Source: an uncultured bacterium (lineage in GTDB: Bacteria; Bacillota; Clostridia; Oscillospirales; Oscillospiraceae). Taken from it: 64,000 nt of DNA. Position 1 is the stretch's first letter; each line of letters begins with the position of its first letter. The notes under the pieces were generated by a model. The model did not search any database. It saw nothing but the letters and a program-made list of their open reading frames with translations, and had not been told where the DNA came from. The translations under genes and the position numbers were made by a program. Shown piece by piece: positions 9,559 through 17,208 of the stretch. Location: the NCBI GenBank assembly GCA_948469375.1, contig CAOKLO010000004.1:41775-105774 (forward strand), in the 5' to 3' direction.

Positions 9559-10502
9559 CCTTCTCCCTCCATTCCCAGATAGCGCACCTCGGGCTCCAGG
9601 GTGACGCCGGTCTCCTGAAACACCCGCTCCCGCACCTGGGCCATCAATTCTACGATATCGTGACAGGTGGCCCCGCCCCGGTTGACGATAAAGCCCGCGT
9701 GCTTTTCCGACACCTGGGCCCCGCCCACCGTCAGGCCCTTCAGGCCGCACCCATCGATAAGGGTGGCGGCGTAGACCGGCTGTCCGTTCACCGGGGCCGG
9801 GCGCTTGAAGGTGGACCCGGCGCTGGGATATTCCAACGGCTGCTTTGCCCATCGGCGCTGGGCGAAATCATCCATTTTTGCCTTGATCTCCGCCCGGTCC
9901 CTCTGCTCCATGGCAAAGCAGACCTGCAAAACCAACAGCCTGCTCTGGGAGAAGATGCTTTTGCGATAGCCAAAGCCGCACTCCTCATTGGTCAGCTCCC
10001 GCACCGTGCCGTCCGGCTCCAGCGCCGTCACCGATGATACGATCTTGCTGATTTCTCCCCCATAGGCCCCGGCGTTCATGTAGACACCGCCGCCCACGCT
10101 CCCGGGGATCCCCTGGGCGAACTCCAGCCCGGACAGCCCCCGGTCCAGCGCGGCCACAGCCAATTTGGACAGCGAACCGCCGCCCCAGTCCACCAGCTGC
10201 TGGTTGACCTCCCGCACGTCGCCCCTCTCCAGGCGTCCCGACAGCTTTACCACAAAGCGGTCCGTGCCCCGGTCGCTGACCAGCAGATTGGAGCCATTGC
10301 CCAGAAAAAAGAGCTCGGCCTTCAGATCATGCGCGGCCTTCAGCACGGCCTTGGCCTCCCCCACAGTCTTGGGCAGGGCCATCAGCGACGCGGGCCCCCC
10401 CACCCGGAAGGTGGTGTGGCGGCTCATGGGCTCGTCCCGGCGCAGCTCCAGGGACGGCGCTCGTTGGCGCAGATGGTCGTACAGGGCGTTCCAATTCATC
10501 AT
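9546..10502 (-). CDS. murB: UDP-N-acetylenolpyruvoylglucosamine reductase MurB
   Basis: 318 residues. It has the FAD-binding pattern of MurB: HTTFRVGGPA, FFLGNGSNLLVSD, QGIPGSVGGGVYMNAGAYGGE, then the substrate domain with YPSAGSTFKRP, whose serine is the expected proton donor. It reduces UDP-GlcNAc-enolpyruvate to UDP-MurNAc with NADPH in peptidoglycan precursor synthesis. AGGAGG lies 5 bases before the first of two adjacent ATGs (10502, 10499). It leads the rapZ-yvcK-whiA run; no confident promoter was assigned in 10503-10560. Confidence 0.96.
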   Translation of the reverse strand: MMNWNALYDHLRQRAPSLELRRDEPMSRHTTFRVGGPASLMALPKTVGEAKAVLKAAHDLKAELFFLGNGSNLLVSDRGTDRFVVKLSGRLERGDVREVNQQLVDWGGGSLSKLAVAALDRGLSGLEFAQGIPGSVGGGVYMNAGAYGGEISKIVSSVTALEPDGTVRELTNEECGFGYRKSIFSQSRLLVLQVCFAMEQRDRAEIKAKMDDFAQRRWAKQPLEYPSAGSTFKRPAPVNGQPVYAATLIDGCGLKGLTVGGAQVSEKHAGFIVNRGGATCHDIVELMAQVRERVFQETGVTLEPEVRYLGMEGEGWNF

Positions 10503-10614
10503 AGCGGCCTCCTAGTGGGCGTGATTTGACGTTTTGTTATTTTACCACGTTTTAGGGAAAAAGAGAATAGACTTCATCAAAAATTAAGGGACAGGGGAGG
10601 CGGCGCAAAAGGCC

Positions 10615-10648
10615 GCGCCCGCCGCCCGCATCGGCGGACGGCGGGCGC
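10615..10648 (-). terminator. GC-rich hairpin after the Cys-rich gene
   Basis: GCGCCCGCCG at 10615-10624 pairs perfectly with CGGCGGGCGC at 10639-10648. It lies about 20 bases past the stop of the minus-strand gene ending at 10669. No strong T-run follows directly, so termination is inferred from position and stem strength. Confidence 0.5.
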
Positions 10649-10668
10649 TGGCCGGTCTGAGCTGCCGG

Positions 10669-11505
10669 TCAATTGCAGCAGCAGTTTTTGGTCTCCAGAT
10701 AACCCTCCGGCGGGGTGATGGTGTTGGGCGGGAAAAACTCCTCCACGGGGAACTGCACCTGACGGAAGATGGCGCAGGGGTCCTCCTCGCTGCCGCCGGC
10801 GGCGCACTCCTTGCTGGGCATGCAGTAGTCGTAGGCGGGGATGAGCAGTTGGCTGTCCCGCTCCAGGCGGATGATGGAGAACTGGCCCAGGGTGACGTAC
10901 ACCCTCCGGCCCTCGCCCCCCATGTTCAGCTCGCCGGGGAAGCAGCCCGCGATGCCCGCGGGCACCTCCGCGCCGTCGCCGCAGGAGCACACCGGCGGCT
11001 CGCAGGGGTCGGACAGGCGCATGCTCAGGATGATGGGGTCCACGGAATTCACCACGGCGATGGGCAGATTGGTGCTGGCCAGGTTCTGCTCATCCAGGTC
11101 GTCCGCCCGGCTGTTGGAGGAGAACACCTTGGCGCTGCCCTCGCTGCCAAACAGGATGGCCCGCTTGTCGAACACCGCCAGCCCGCAGATGGACACCGGA
11201 CGGGCCGCGCCCACAAAGGCGTCGGCGGTCACCCGGTAAAAGTAGCGCACGTCCACGGTGAAATAGCCGCGGTTGAAGCCCACAGGCTCCACGTCGATGT
11301 AAGCGTACAGCAGCTCAGCCTGCCCAGCCTTCAAACTGATGGCCCGGTCGATGACGGCCTGAGAGCTGACGGTGGGATACAGCCGCAGGTCCTCTACGCA
11401 GTCCTTATCGCGGCAGCTGTCAAAGATCTTTCGGGTGTGGATGCACACGGCCTCGCGGATACCGGCAGTATCGCAGATCGGGCCCGGCTCGATAAATTCA
11501 GCCAT
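10669..11505 (-). CDS. Conserved clostridial Cys-rich protein, unknown function
   Basis: 278 residues from ATG 11505, with GGGAGG 8 bases upstream. No signal peptide or membrane segment is apparent. Cysteine motifs stand out: CIHTRKIFDSCRDKDC near residues 20-35, CEPPVCSCGDG in the middle, and a terminal CCCN. From memory, proteins with this N-terminal motif are widespread in spore-forming Clostridia without assigned function, but I cannot name a domain. It is monocistronic and divergent from the hydrolase at 11666. The upstream CATACAAT resembles a mother-cell sigma -10 element, which would fit a spore-layer protein; that is inference. Confidence 0.75.
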   Translation of the reverse strand: MAEFIEPGPICDTAGIREAVCIHTRKIFDSCRDKDCVEDLRLYPTVSSQAVIDRAISLKAGQAELLYAYIDVEPVGFNRGYFTVDVRYFYRVTADAFVGAARPVSICGLAVFDKRAILFGSEGSAKVFSSNSRADDLDEQNLASTNLPIAVVNSVDPIILSMRLSDPCEPPVCSCGDGAEVPAGIAGCFPGELNMGGEGRRVYVTLGQFSIIRLERDSQLLIPAYDYCMPSKECAAGGSEEDPCAIFRQVQFPVEEFFPPNTITPPEGYLETKNCCCN

Positions 11506-11564
11506 TTTTGTACCTCCCGATGGTTGATGGGTCGGGGCTGATACGGCGCTCCCCTTCCACTCCC

Positions 11565-11592
11565 ATTGTATGCGGGGGGACAAAACGGGTGC
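11565..11592 (-). promoter_or_regulatory. Possible sporulation sigma (E/K-like) promoter
   Basis: On the minus strand CATACAAT (11565-11572) matches the sigma-E/sigma-K -10 pattern. An AC dinucleotide lies 16 bases upstream, as in sigma-K promoters. No TTGACA-like -35 is present. The match rests on short consensus elements only. Confidence 0.35.
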
Positions 11593-11606
11593 GCGGGCCG
11601 GACCTC

Positions 11607-11636
11607 TGGACAAAGACGGCGCTATGGTGGTATAAT
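11607..11636 (+). promoter_or_regulatory. Sigma-A promoter for alpha/beta hydrolase gene
   Basis: TGGACA at 11607-11612, 18-base spacer, TATAAT at 11631-11636. Transcription would begin near 11643, about 25 bases before the coding start. Confidence 0.7.
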
Positions 11637-11665
11637 CCCCGGGTAATATTCTCAATGTAAAGGTC

Positions 11666-12622
11666 GTGATTTTTGTGGAAAAATCTGTGAAACAGCATCG
11701 CGGGGCCAAAATCGCCCTCATCGTTCTGGCCGCGCTGCTGGTGCTGGCGGCGGGGGCGCTGGTCTTCGCCGGAAATTACTTGTTTAATTTCGCCCTGGAC
11801 CCCAATTCCCCCGGCGGCATGATCGGCGGCAACCAGAACTGGGCCGAGGAGGCGGAGGGCACCTGGATCCAGGAAAACGGAGAGGACCGCTGGCTCACCA
11901 GCCGCGACGGGCTGACCCTCCACGCCCTGTACGTGCCCCAGGCGGAGACCAGCCACCGATATGTGGTGGGGTGCCACGGCTATGGCAGCATTCCCCAGTT
12001 AATGAGCAATTCCACCATCAAGTTCTATGAGATGGGGTATAACGTCCTCGTCCCTGCCGCCCGGGCCCATGAGCAGAGCGGAGGAACCTATGTGAGCATG
12101 GGCTGGTTGGAGCGCAAGGACATTGTGGACTGGGTGAATATGCTGGTGGAGCAGGATTCGGAGGCGGAGATCGTCCTCTACGGCATCTCCATGGGCGGGG
12201 CCACGGTGATGATGACCGCCGGGGAAGAGCTGCGCTCCAATGTGAAGTGCATCATTGAGGACTGCGGCTACTCCTCTGTGTGGGACGAGTTCGCGGGCCA
12301 GCTCGACGAGCTGTTCGGCCTGCCCACCTTCCCGGTGCTGGACGCGGCCTCCCTGGTAAGTCAGGTGCGGGCGGGGTTCGGTTTCAAGGAGGCGTCTGCG
12401 GTGGAGCAGCTGAAAAAAGCCTCGGTCCCTATGCTGTTTATCCACGGGGAGGACGACACCTTCGTCCCTTACTGGATGCTGGACGTGGTGTATGAGGCCT
12501 GCGCCAGCCCGGAGAAGGAGCGGCTTTCCGTTCCCAATGCGGCCCACGGCGAGGCGGCCAGCGTGGACCCGGATCTGTACTGGTCCACCGTGGAAAGCTT
12601 TTTGGCAAAGTACATGAATTGA
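11666..12622 (+). CDS. Membrane-anchored alpha/beta hydrolase
   Basis: 318 residues if the first GTG (11666) is used; a second GTG at 11675 is better spaced from AAAGG and may be the true start. One N-terminal membrane segment (about 15-40) is followed by an extracytoplasmic hydrolase domain. The nucleophile elbow is GISMGGA, the acid is in HGEDDTFVP and the histidine in NAAHGEA, giving an intact Ser-Asp-His triad. The family includes esterase/peptidase-like proteins such as YqkD; the substrate is unknown. It is a single gene with its own promoter and terminator. Confidence 0.85.
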   Translation: MIFVEKSVKQHRGAKIALIVLAALLVLAAGALVFAGNYLFNFALDPNSPGGMIGGNQNWAEEAEGTWIQENGEDRWLTSRDGLTLHALYVPQAETSHRYVVGCHGYGSIPQLMSNSTIKFYEMGYNVLVPAARAHEQSGGTYVSMGWLERKDIVDWVNMLVEQDSEAEIVLYGISMGGATVMMTAGEELRSNVKCIIEDCGYSSVWDEFAGQLDELFGLPTFPVLDAASLVSQVRAGFGFKEASAVEQLKKASVPMLFIHGEDDTFVPYWMLDVVYEACASPEKERLSVPNAAHGEAASVDPDLYWSTVESFLAKYMN

Positions 12623-12626
12623 CGCC

Positions 12627-12660
12627 AACAGCGGCGGAGGGGTTCCCTCCGCCGCTGTTT
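12627..12660. terminator. Bidirectional terminator between convergent genes
   Basis: AACAGCGGCGGAGG pairs with CCTCCGCCGCTGTT around a short loop, followed by T residues on the plus strand and preceded by an A-rich start that gives Ts on the other. Confidence 0.8.
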
Positions 12661-13302
12661 TCACCGCTCCTCTTGGATAAAGCACTCCAATTCCTCCTCC
12701 AGAGCCTGGAAAAACCGCCCCATGTGGGCCCCGTCCACCAAAGCGTGGTTGACCAGCAGGGTCACAGGCATGGTGGTCCGCCCGTGCACCTCCGCGTACT
12801 TCCCCCAGGTGATCCGGGGGTTGCTGTCCGCAGGGGAGGGCACCGGCTGGCGGAGGTCCGTATACCGAATCCAGGGCAGCGTGGAGATGAACAGCAGGCT
12901 CAGCGCGTCCTCGCCGTCGTCCAGGTCCCCATGGGCCTTGGCCTCCGCCTGGAGCGCCCGGGCGGCGGGCAGATAGTGCTCAAAGGGCTGCATACAGTTG
13001 AGGCGGCAATAGCTGTAGGTCCTGTCCTCCCGCAGCACCGTGTGGGAGGTGTCGCAGGACGCAAACTCCACCGGCCTGCCCTCCACAATGCGCTGGCGCA
13101 GCTGGGGCACGGCGTTGGCAGCCCGCCCGGCGCAGTACAAAAAGCTGAGGAAAAATGGCAGTCCCGCCCCCTTGCACGCCGCCAAAAGCCCGGTGACGTC
13201 CGCCTCCGCCGTTACTCCGGCGTAGGGGTCGGCCATAGCGCTGAAGTATTCAAAATGCGCCCGCCGGGGATAGCGCTCCCAGTCGATGACCTTGTATTCC
13301 AT
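12661..13302 (-). CDS. Chloramphenicol acetyltransferase-like acyltransferase
   Basis: 213 residues, the length of type A CAT trimers. The N-terminal HFEYFSAMADPYAGVTAEAD region and the catalytic NHALVDGAHMGRFF (HxxxDGxH) match the CAT superfamily. In CAT this histidine deprotonates the acceptor hydroxyl for acetyl transfer from acetyl-CoA. Chromosomal CAT-like proteins of this type are common in Clostridia and often have no known acceptor, so resistance should not be assumed. GGAGGG lies 5 bases before the ATG. The gene is single, with its own promoter. Confidence 0.82.
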   Translation of the reverse strand: MEYKVIDWERYPRRAHFEYFSAMADPYAGVTAEADVTGLLAACKGAGLPFFLSFLYCAGRAANAVPQLRQRIVEGRPVEFASCDTSHTVLREDRTYSYCRLNCMQPFEHYLPAARALQAEAKAHGDLDDGEDALSLLFISTLPWIRYTDLRQPVPSPADSNPRITWGKYAEVHGRTTMPVTLLVNHALVDGAHMGRFFQALEEELECFIQEER

Positions 13303-13326
13303 GTCGGTCCCTCCTTTTTATATATG

Positions 13327-13355
13327 ATTCTACCATACTTTTCGGAAGAAGACAA
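13327..13355 (-). promoter_or_regulatory. Promoter of the CAT-like gene
   Basis: On the minus strand TTGTCT (13350-13355), 17-base spacer, TAGAAT (13327-13332), about 25 bases before the coding start. Confidence 0.55.
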
Positions 13356-13450
13356 CGCGCCCCGGCGCTTTCGGCCGCCGGCCCTGCGCACCGGCCGGTA
13401 TTCGTTATCTTGTACAAATTTTGTGTCTTATCATTATGCAATATGGTCGT

Positions 13451-13479
13451 TTACAGCAAGGACACTGGTCTGATATAAT
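13451..13479 (+). promoter_or_regulatory. Sigma-A promoter of ptsI
   Basis: TTACAG at 13451-13456, 17-base spacer, TATAAT at 13474-13479. Transcription from about 13486 would give a leader of roughly 80 bases before ATG 13569. Confidence 0.75.
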
Positions 13480-13568
13480 AGGTTCGCTGCATGAAATTGA
13501 TTTCACTTTATGAAAATTTGTCATTGCCTGTTCAAAACTCTAAATCGTGTTGGGAAGGAGCAAACGGT

Positions 13569-15224
13569 ATGATCTTAATGCAGGGAAAAGGCGTCTCCAA
13601 GGGAGTGGTGAAGGGCCCCATCTACTTCTATCAGCGGGGCGCGGTGACCGTGTCCACCGCAAAGGCCGCCGACATAGAGGCGGAGCGCCGCCGCTTGGAG
13701 GAGGCTAAGGAGGAGTCTATGGAGCAGCTGGGCTCCCTGGCCGACAAGGCCCGGGAGGAGGCGGGCGACGAGTCCGCCATGCTGTTCGAGACCCATGCCA
13801 TGTTCGTGGAGGACGAGGACTTTGTGGACTGCATGAACGCCGCTCTGGAGGAGGAGCACTGTACCGCCGAACGGGCGGTGGAGATCGCCGGGGAGCGGTT
13901 TGCCGCCATGCTGGCGGCTATGGACGACGCCTACATGCAGGCCCGGGCCGCCGACATCAAGGACGTGGCCCGCCGCATCCTGAACAACCTGATGGGCGTG
14001 GTGGAGGGCGGCATCGACTCCCAGGAGCCGGTGATCCTGGCCGCCGACGATCTGGCCCCCTCCGAGACCCTCCAGATGGACAAGAGCAAGATTCTGGGCT
14101 TTATCACCCAGGGTGGTTCAGGCAACAGCCATACCGCCATTCTGGCCCGTACCATGGGCATTCCGGCCATCTGCGGCTTGGGCGGCGCCCTTAAGGAGGA
14201 AATGAATGGCCGTATGGCGTACATCGATGGCGAGACCGGCCAGGCGGCTATCGAGCCGGACGACATCACACTGGCCGCGTTCCAGGCTAAATATGAGAAG
14301 CAGCAGGAGCTGAAGGTGCTGCTGGAGACCATGAAGGGGCAGGAGGACGTCACTCTGGATGGGCGGTCCATGATGGTGTACTGCAATATTGGCTCGCCGG
14401 AGGATGTGGCGGCGGTGCTGTCCAACGACGGACAGGGCATCGGCCTGTTCCGCTCCGAGTTCCTGTATCTGGCCGCCGGCGACTACCCCACTGAGGAGGA
14501 GCAGTTCCAGGCGTACAAGGAGGTCGCCGCCGCCATGGAGGGAAAGCGGGTGGTCATCCGCACCCTGGACATCGGCGCGGACAAGCAGGTGGACTACTTC
14601 CAGATGCAGAAGGAGGATAACCCCGCCCTGGGCGTGCGGGCCATCCGCATCTGCCTGAACCGGCCCGAGGTGTTCCGCACCCAGCTGCGGGCACTGTACC
14701 GGGCCTCCGCCTACGGCAAGGTGGCCATCATGTTCCCCATGATTACCTCCGTGTGGGAGGTCCGGGAGTGCAAGCGGGCCTGCCAGAAGGTGATGGCGGA
14801 GCTGGACGCGGAGGGCATTCCTTACCGCAAGGACACGGAGATCGGCATCATGATCGAGACCCCGGCTTCCGTTCTGGTGGCGGAGGAGCTGGCCCGCGAG
14901 GTGGACTTCTTCTCCGTGGGCACCAACGACCTTACCCAATACACCCTGGCTTGTGACCGTCAGGCCAACGACCTGGGCAAGTTCTTCGACCCCCATCACC
15001 CCGCCGTGCTGCGGGCGCTGAAAATCGCTGCCGACGCCGCCCACAAGGCGGGCATCTGGATCGGCATCTGCGGCGAGCTGGGGGCGGACCTGTCCCTGCT
15101 GGACACTTTCCTGGCCATCGGCATCGACGAGCTGTCCGTGTCGCCGGCCTCCGTGCTGCCCCTCCGGGCGGAGATCCGCAAGTCCATCGCCAAGACCTGC
15201 ACATTGGAAAAGCTGGAGTGCTGA
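13569..15224 (+). CDS. ptsI: PTS enzyme I (phosphoenolpyruvate-protein phosphotransferase)
   Basis: 551 residues from ATG 13569, with GGAAGGAG 8 bases upstream. The frame is open further upstream, but that stretch is AT-rich leader beyond the promoter and has no family match. The N-terminal HPr-binding domain is followed by the phosphohistidine motif GGSGNSHTAILAR (His188) and a PEP-binding barrel ending in the conserved GELGAD and SVSPASVLPLR regions. The enzyme moves phosphate from PEP to HPr at the start of the sugar PTS. HPr is not adjacent; the gene is monocistronic. Confidence 0.96.
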   Translation: MILMQGKGVSKGVVKGPIYFYQRGAVTVSTAKAADIEAERRRLEEAKEESMEQLGSLADKAREEAGDESAMLFETHAMFVEDEDFVDCMNAALEEEHCTAERAVEIAGERFAAMLAAMDDAYMQARAADIKDVARRILNNLMGVVEGGIDSQEPVILAADDLAPSETLQMDKSKILGFITQGGSGNSHTAILARTMGIPAICGLGGALKEEMNGRMAYIDGETGQAAIEPDDITLAAFQAKYEKQQELKVLLETMKGQEDVTLDGRSMMVYCNIGSPEDVAAVLSNDGQGIGLFRSEFLYLAAGDYPTEEEQFQAYKEVAAAMEGKRVVIRTLDIGADKQVDYFQMQKEDNPALGVRAIRICLNRPEVFRTQLRALYRASAYGKVAIMFPMITSVWEVRECKRACQKVMAELDAEGIPYRKDTEIGIMIETPASVLVAEELAREVDFFSVGTNDLTQYTLACDRQANDLGKFFDPHHPAVLRALKIAADAAHKAGIWIGICGELGADLSLLDTFLAIGIDELSVSPASVLPLRAEIRKSIAKTCTLEKLEC

Positions 15225-15256
15225 GCGGGGCAAACAAGCGGTAACCTTCAGGTTTC

Positions 15257-15293
15257 AACCAGATGGAGCTTTTTCGGAAGCTCCATCTGGTTT
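15257..15293 (+). terminator. Terminator of ptsI
   Basis: AACCAGATGGAGCTT and AAGCTCCATCTGGTT form a near-perfect stem of about 15 bp with a short loop, followed by TTTATGCTTT. Confidence 0.8.
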
Positions 15294-15338
15294 ATGCTTT
15301 GGGTACGCAAACTATGCCGCGCGAATGCCGCTTTGCTC

Positions 15339-15385
15339 TGGACGAGCCGCCCGGATTGTGGTATAGTCAGCTGTGCTGACTATAC
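15339..15385 (+). promoter_or_regulatory. Promoter with overlapping 25-bp palindromic operator for ABC exporter
   Basis: TGGACG (15339-15344), 17-base spacer, extended -10 TGGTATAGT (TATAGT at 15362-15367). A perfect inverted repeat covers the -10 and start region: GTATAGTCAGC (15361-15371), a 3-base centre, GCTGACTATAC (15375-15385). Because transcription would start inside it, it should act as DNA, as a repressor site, rather than as an RNA hairpin. The regulator is not encoded next to it; a MarR- or PadR-type dimer is a reasonable guess. Confidence 0.7.
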
Positions 15386-15426
15386 ACTGTAGAAACGTCT
15401 CATTGGGAAGGAGAGGAAATCGCGGC

Positions 15427-17208
15427 GTGATATTCGGAAAGCACATCAACAAATACTACTTCAAATACGCGGGCTGGCTCCTGCTGGGCCTGGCCGCGCT
15501 GGTGCTGGTCGACTACATCCAGTTGATGGTCCCCAACCTGTACCAGCAGGTCATCAACGGCATGAACCAGGGCTATGTTACGGTGGACGGCGCGGACCTT
15601 CCCTTTGACATGGATTTCCTGCTGGACCGCATCTGCCTGCCCATGGTGTGGATCGTCATCGCCATGGTCATCGGCCGGTTTTTGTGGCGGGTGTGCATCT
15701 TTGGCGCGGCCATCAAGGTGGAGACCGGCCTGCGCAACGAGATGTTTGACCACGCCAAGGACCTGTCCCGGCAGTTCTACCAGGAAAACAAGGTGGGAAA
15801 CCTGATGAGCCTGTTCACCAACGACCTGGAGACGGTGCAGGACTGCTACGGCTCGGGCTTTCTCATGTTTTTCGACGCGCTGCTGCTGGGCGCCCTGTCC
15901 ATCCACCACATGTGGAACATGGACCCCTTCCTGGCCGCCCTGACCCTCATCCCCATGGGCCTTCTGCTGGCCTCCAGCGCGGTGGTGGGGCGGTACATGA
16001 TGAAGAAGTGGGACATCCGCCAGGCGGCGTTCTCCAAGCTGTCCGACTTCTCCCAGGAGAGCTTCTCGGGCATTGCCGTCATCAAGGCGTTTGTGAAGGA
16101 AGCAAAAGAGCTGATGGCCTTTCAGGCCCTCAACAAGGAGAATGAGGACGCCAACGTGGACTTCACCCGCGCCTCCGTCCTCCTGCGCATCCTGGTGACG
16201 CTGTTTGTGGAGTCCGTTATTTGCATCATCCTGGGCTACGGCGGCTGGCTGGTGTGGACGGGCGCCTTCAACGCCGGGGAGCTGATGGAGTTCATCGGCT
16301 ATTTTGAGGCCATCGTCTGGCCCATCATGGCGGTGTCCGAGCTCATCGACATGACCAGCCGGGGCAAGGCCTCTCTCAAGCGCATCAGCGGGCTGCTGGA
16401 CGCCCCCCAGGACGTGGCCGACCGTCCGGACGTCCAGCCCCTGGGCGAAGTCAAGGGAGACATCGAGTTCCGCCACCTGACCTTCCGCTACCCAGACGGG
16501 GAGCTTGACTCTCTGCGGGACGTGTCCTTCACCATCCATGCCGGGGAGAGCGTGGGGCTGGTGGGGCGCACCGGGGCGGGCAAGACCACGGTGGTGGACC
16601 TGATTCTGCGCACCTGCAACGTGCCCAACGGCACCGTGTTCGTGGACGGCCACGATGTGAACACCGTTCCCATTCGGGACGTGCGCCGGGCGACGGCCTA
16701 TGTGCCCCAGGACAACTTTTTGTTCAGCGACACCATCGCCCGAAACATCGACTTTACCCACAACAGCCCGGACCAGAACCGGGTGATTTTTGCCGCCGGG
16801 CTGTCCGACGTGGACCGGGATGTGCGCAGCTTCCCCCTGGGCTACGACACCGTGCTGGGAGAGCGGGGAGTCACCGTGTCCGGCGGGCAGAAGCAGCGCA
16901 TCTCCATTGCCCGGGCGCTGATTAAGGACGCACCCATCCTCATCCTGGACGACTCCGTCTCCGCCGTGGACACCCAGACCGAGCGGGCCATCCTGGACAA
17001 CTTGAGAAAAACCCGGCAGGGCCGCACCACCATCCTGATCGCCCACCGCATCTCCACCGTGGAGCAGATGGACCGCATCATCTTCCTGGAGGACGGGGCG
17101 GTCACCGCCGTGGGCACCCACATCGAATTATACGAAAACTGCCCTGCCTACCACCACATGGTGGAGCTGCAAAAGCTGGAGGAGGAGGGAGCGAAACACA
17201 ATGCCTGA
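15427..17208 (+). CDS. ABC exporter half-transporter, degenerate catalytic site subunit
   Basis: 593 residues from GTG 15427, behind AAGGAGAGG. A six-helix membrane domain fills the first 320 residues, followed by an ATPase domain: Walker A GRTGAGKTT, signature SGGQKQR, Walker B ILILDDSVSAVD and H-loop IAHRIST. The residue after Walker B is Asp rather than the catalytic Glu, as in the degenerate site of heterodimeric exporters such as BmrC/TM287. It overlaps the next gene by 8 bp. The pair should export drugs, lipids or peptides; the substrate is unknown. Confidence 0.93.
   Translation: MIFGKHINKYYFKYAGWLLLGLAALVLVDYIQLMVPNLYQQVINGMNQGYVTVDGADLPFDMDFLLDRICLPMVWIVIAMVIGRFLWRVCIFGAAIKVETGLRNEMFDHAKDLSRQFYQENKVGNLMSLFTNDLETVQDCYGSGFLMFFDALLLGALSIHHMWNMDPFLAALTLIPMGLLLASSAVVGRYMMKKWDIRQAAFSKLSDFSQESFSGIAVIKAFVKEAKELMAFQALNKENEDANVDFTRASVLLRILVTLFVESVICIILGYGGWLVWTGAFNAGELMEFIGYFEAIVWPIMAVSELIDMTSRGKASLKRISGLLDAPQDVADRPDVQPLGEVKGDIEFRHLTFRYPDGELDSLRDVSFTIHAGESVGLVGRTGAGKTTVVDLILRTCNVPNGTVFVDGHDVNTVPIRDVRRATAYVPQDNFLFSDTIARNIDFTHNSPDQNRVIFAAGLSDVDRDVRSFPLGYDTVLGERGVTVSGGQKQRISIARALIKDAPILILDDSVSAVDTQTERAILDNLRKTRQGRTTILIAHRISTVEQMDRIIFLEDGAVTAVGTHIELYENCPAYHHMVELQKLEEEGAKHNA

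Noticed and set aside
9559-9852. N-terminal extension of RapZ inside murB
   Set aside because: RapZ begins with its Walker A segment at ATG 9558; the upstream residues are an out-of-frame reading of murB.
12661-13302. Chloramphenicol resistance gene
   Set aside because: The protein is CAT-like with catalytic residues, but chromosomal homologues often have other or unknown acceptors; only the family is called.
13491-13568. N-terminal extension of PTS enzyme I
   Set aside because: The stretch is leader sequence just after the TATAAT promoter; enzyme I similarity begins at ATG 13569, which has GGAAGGAG.
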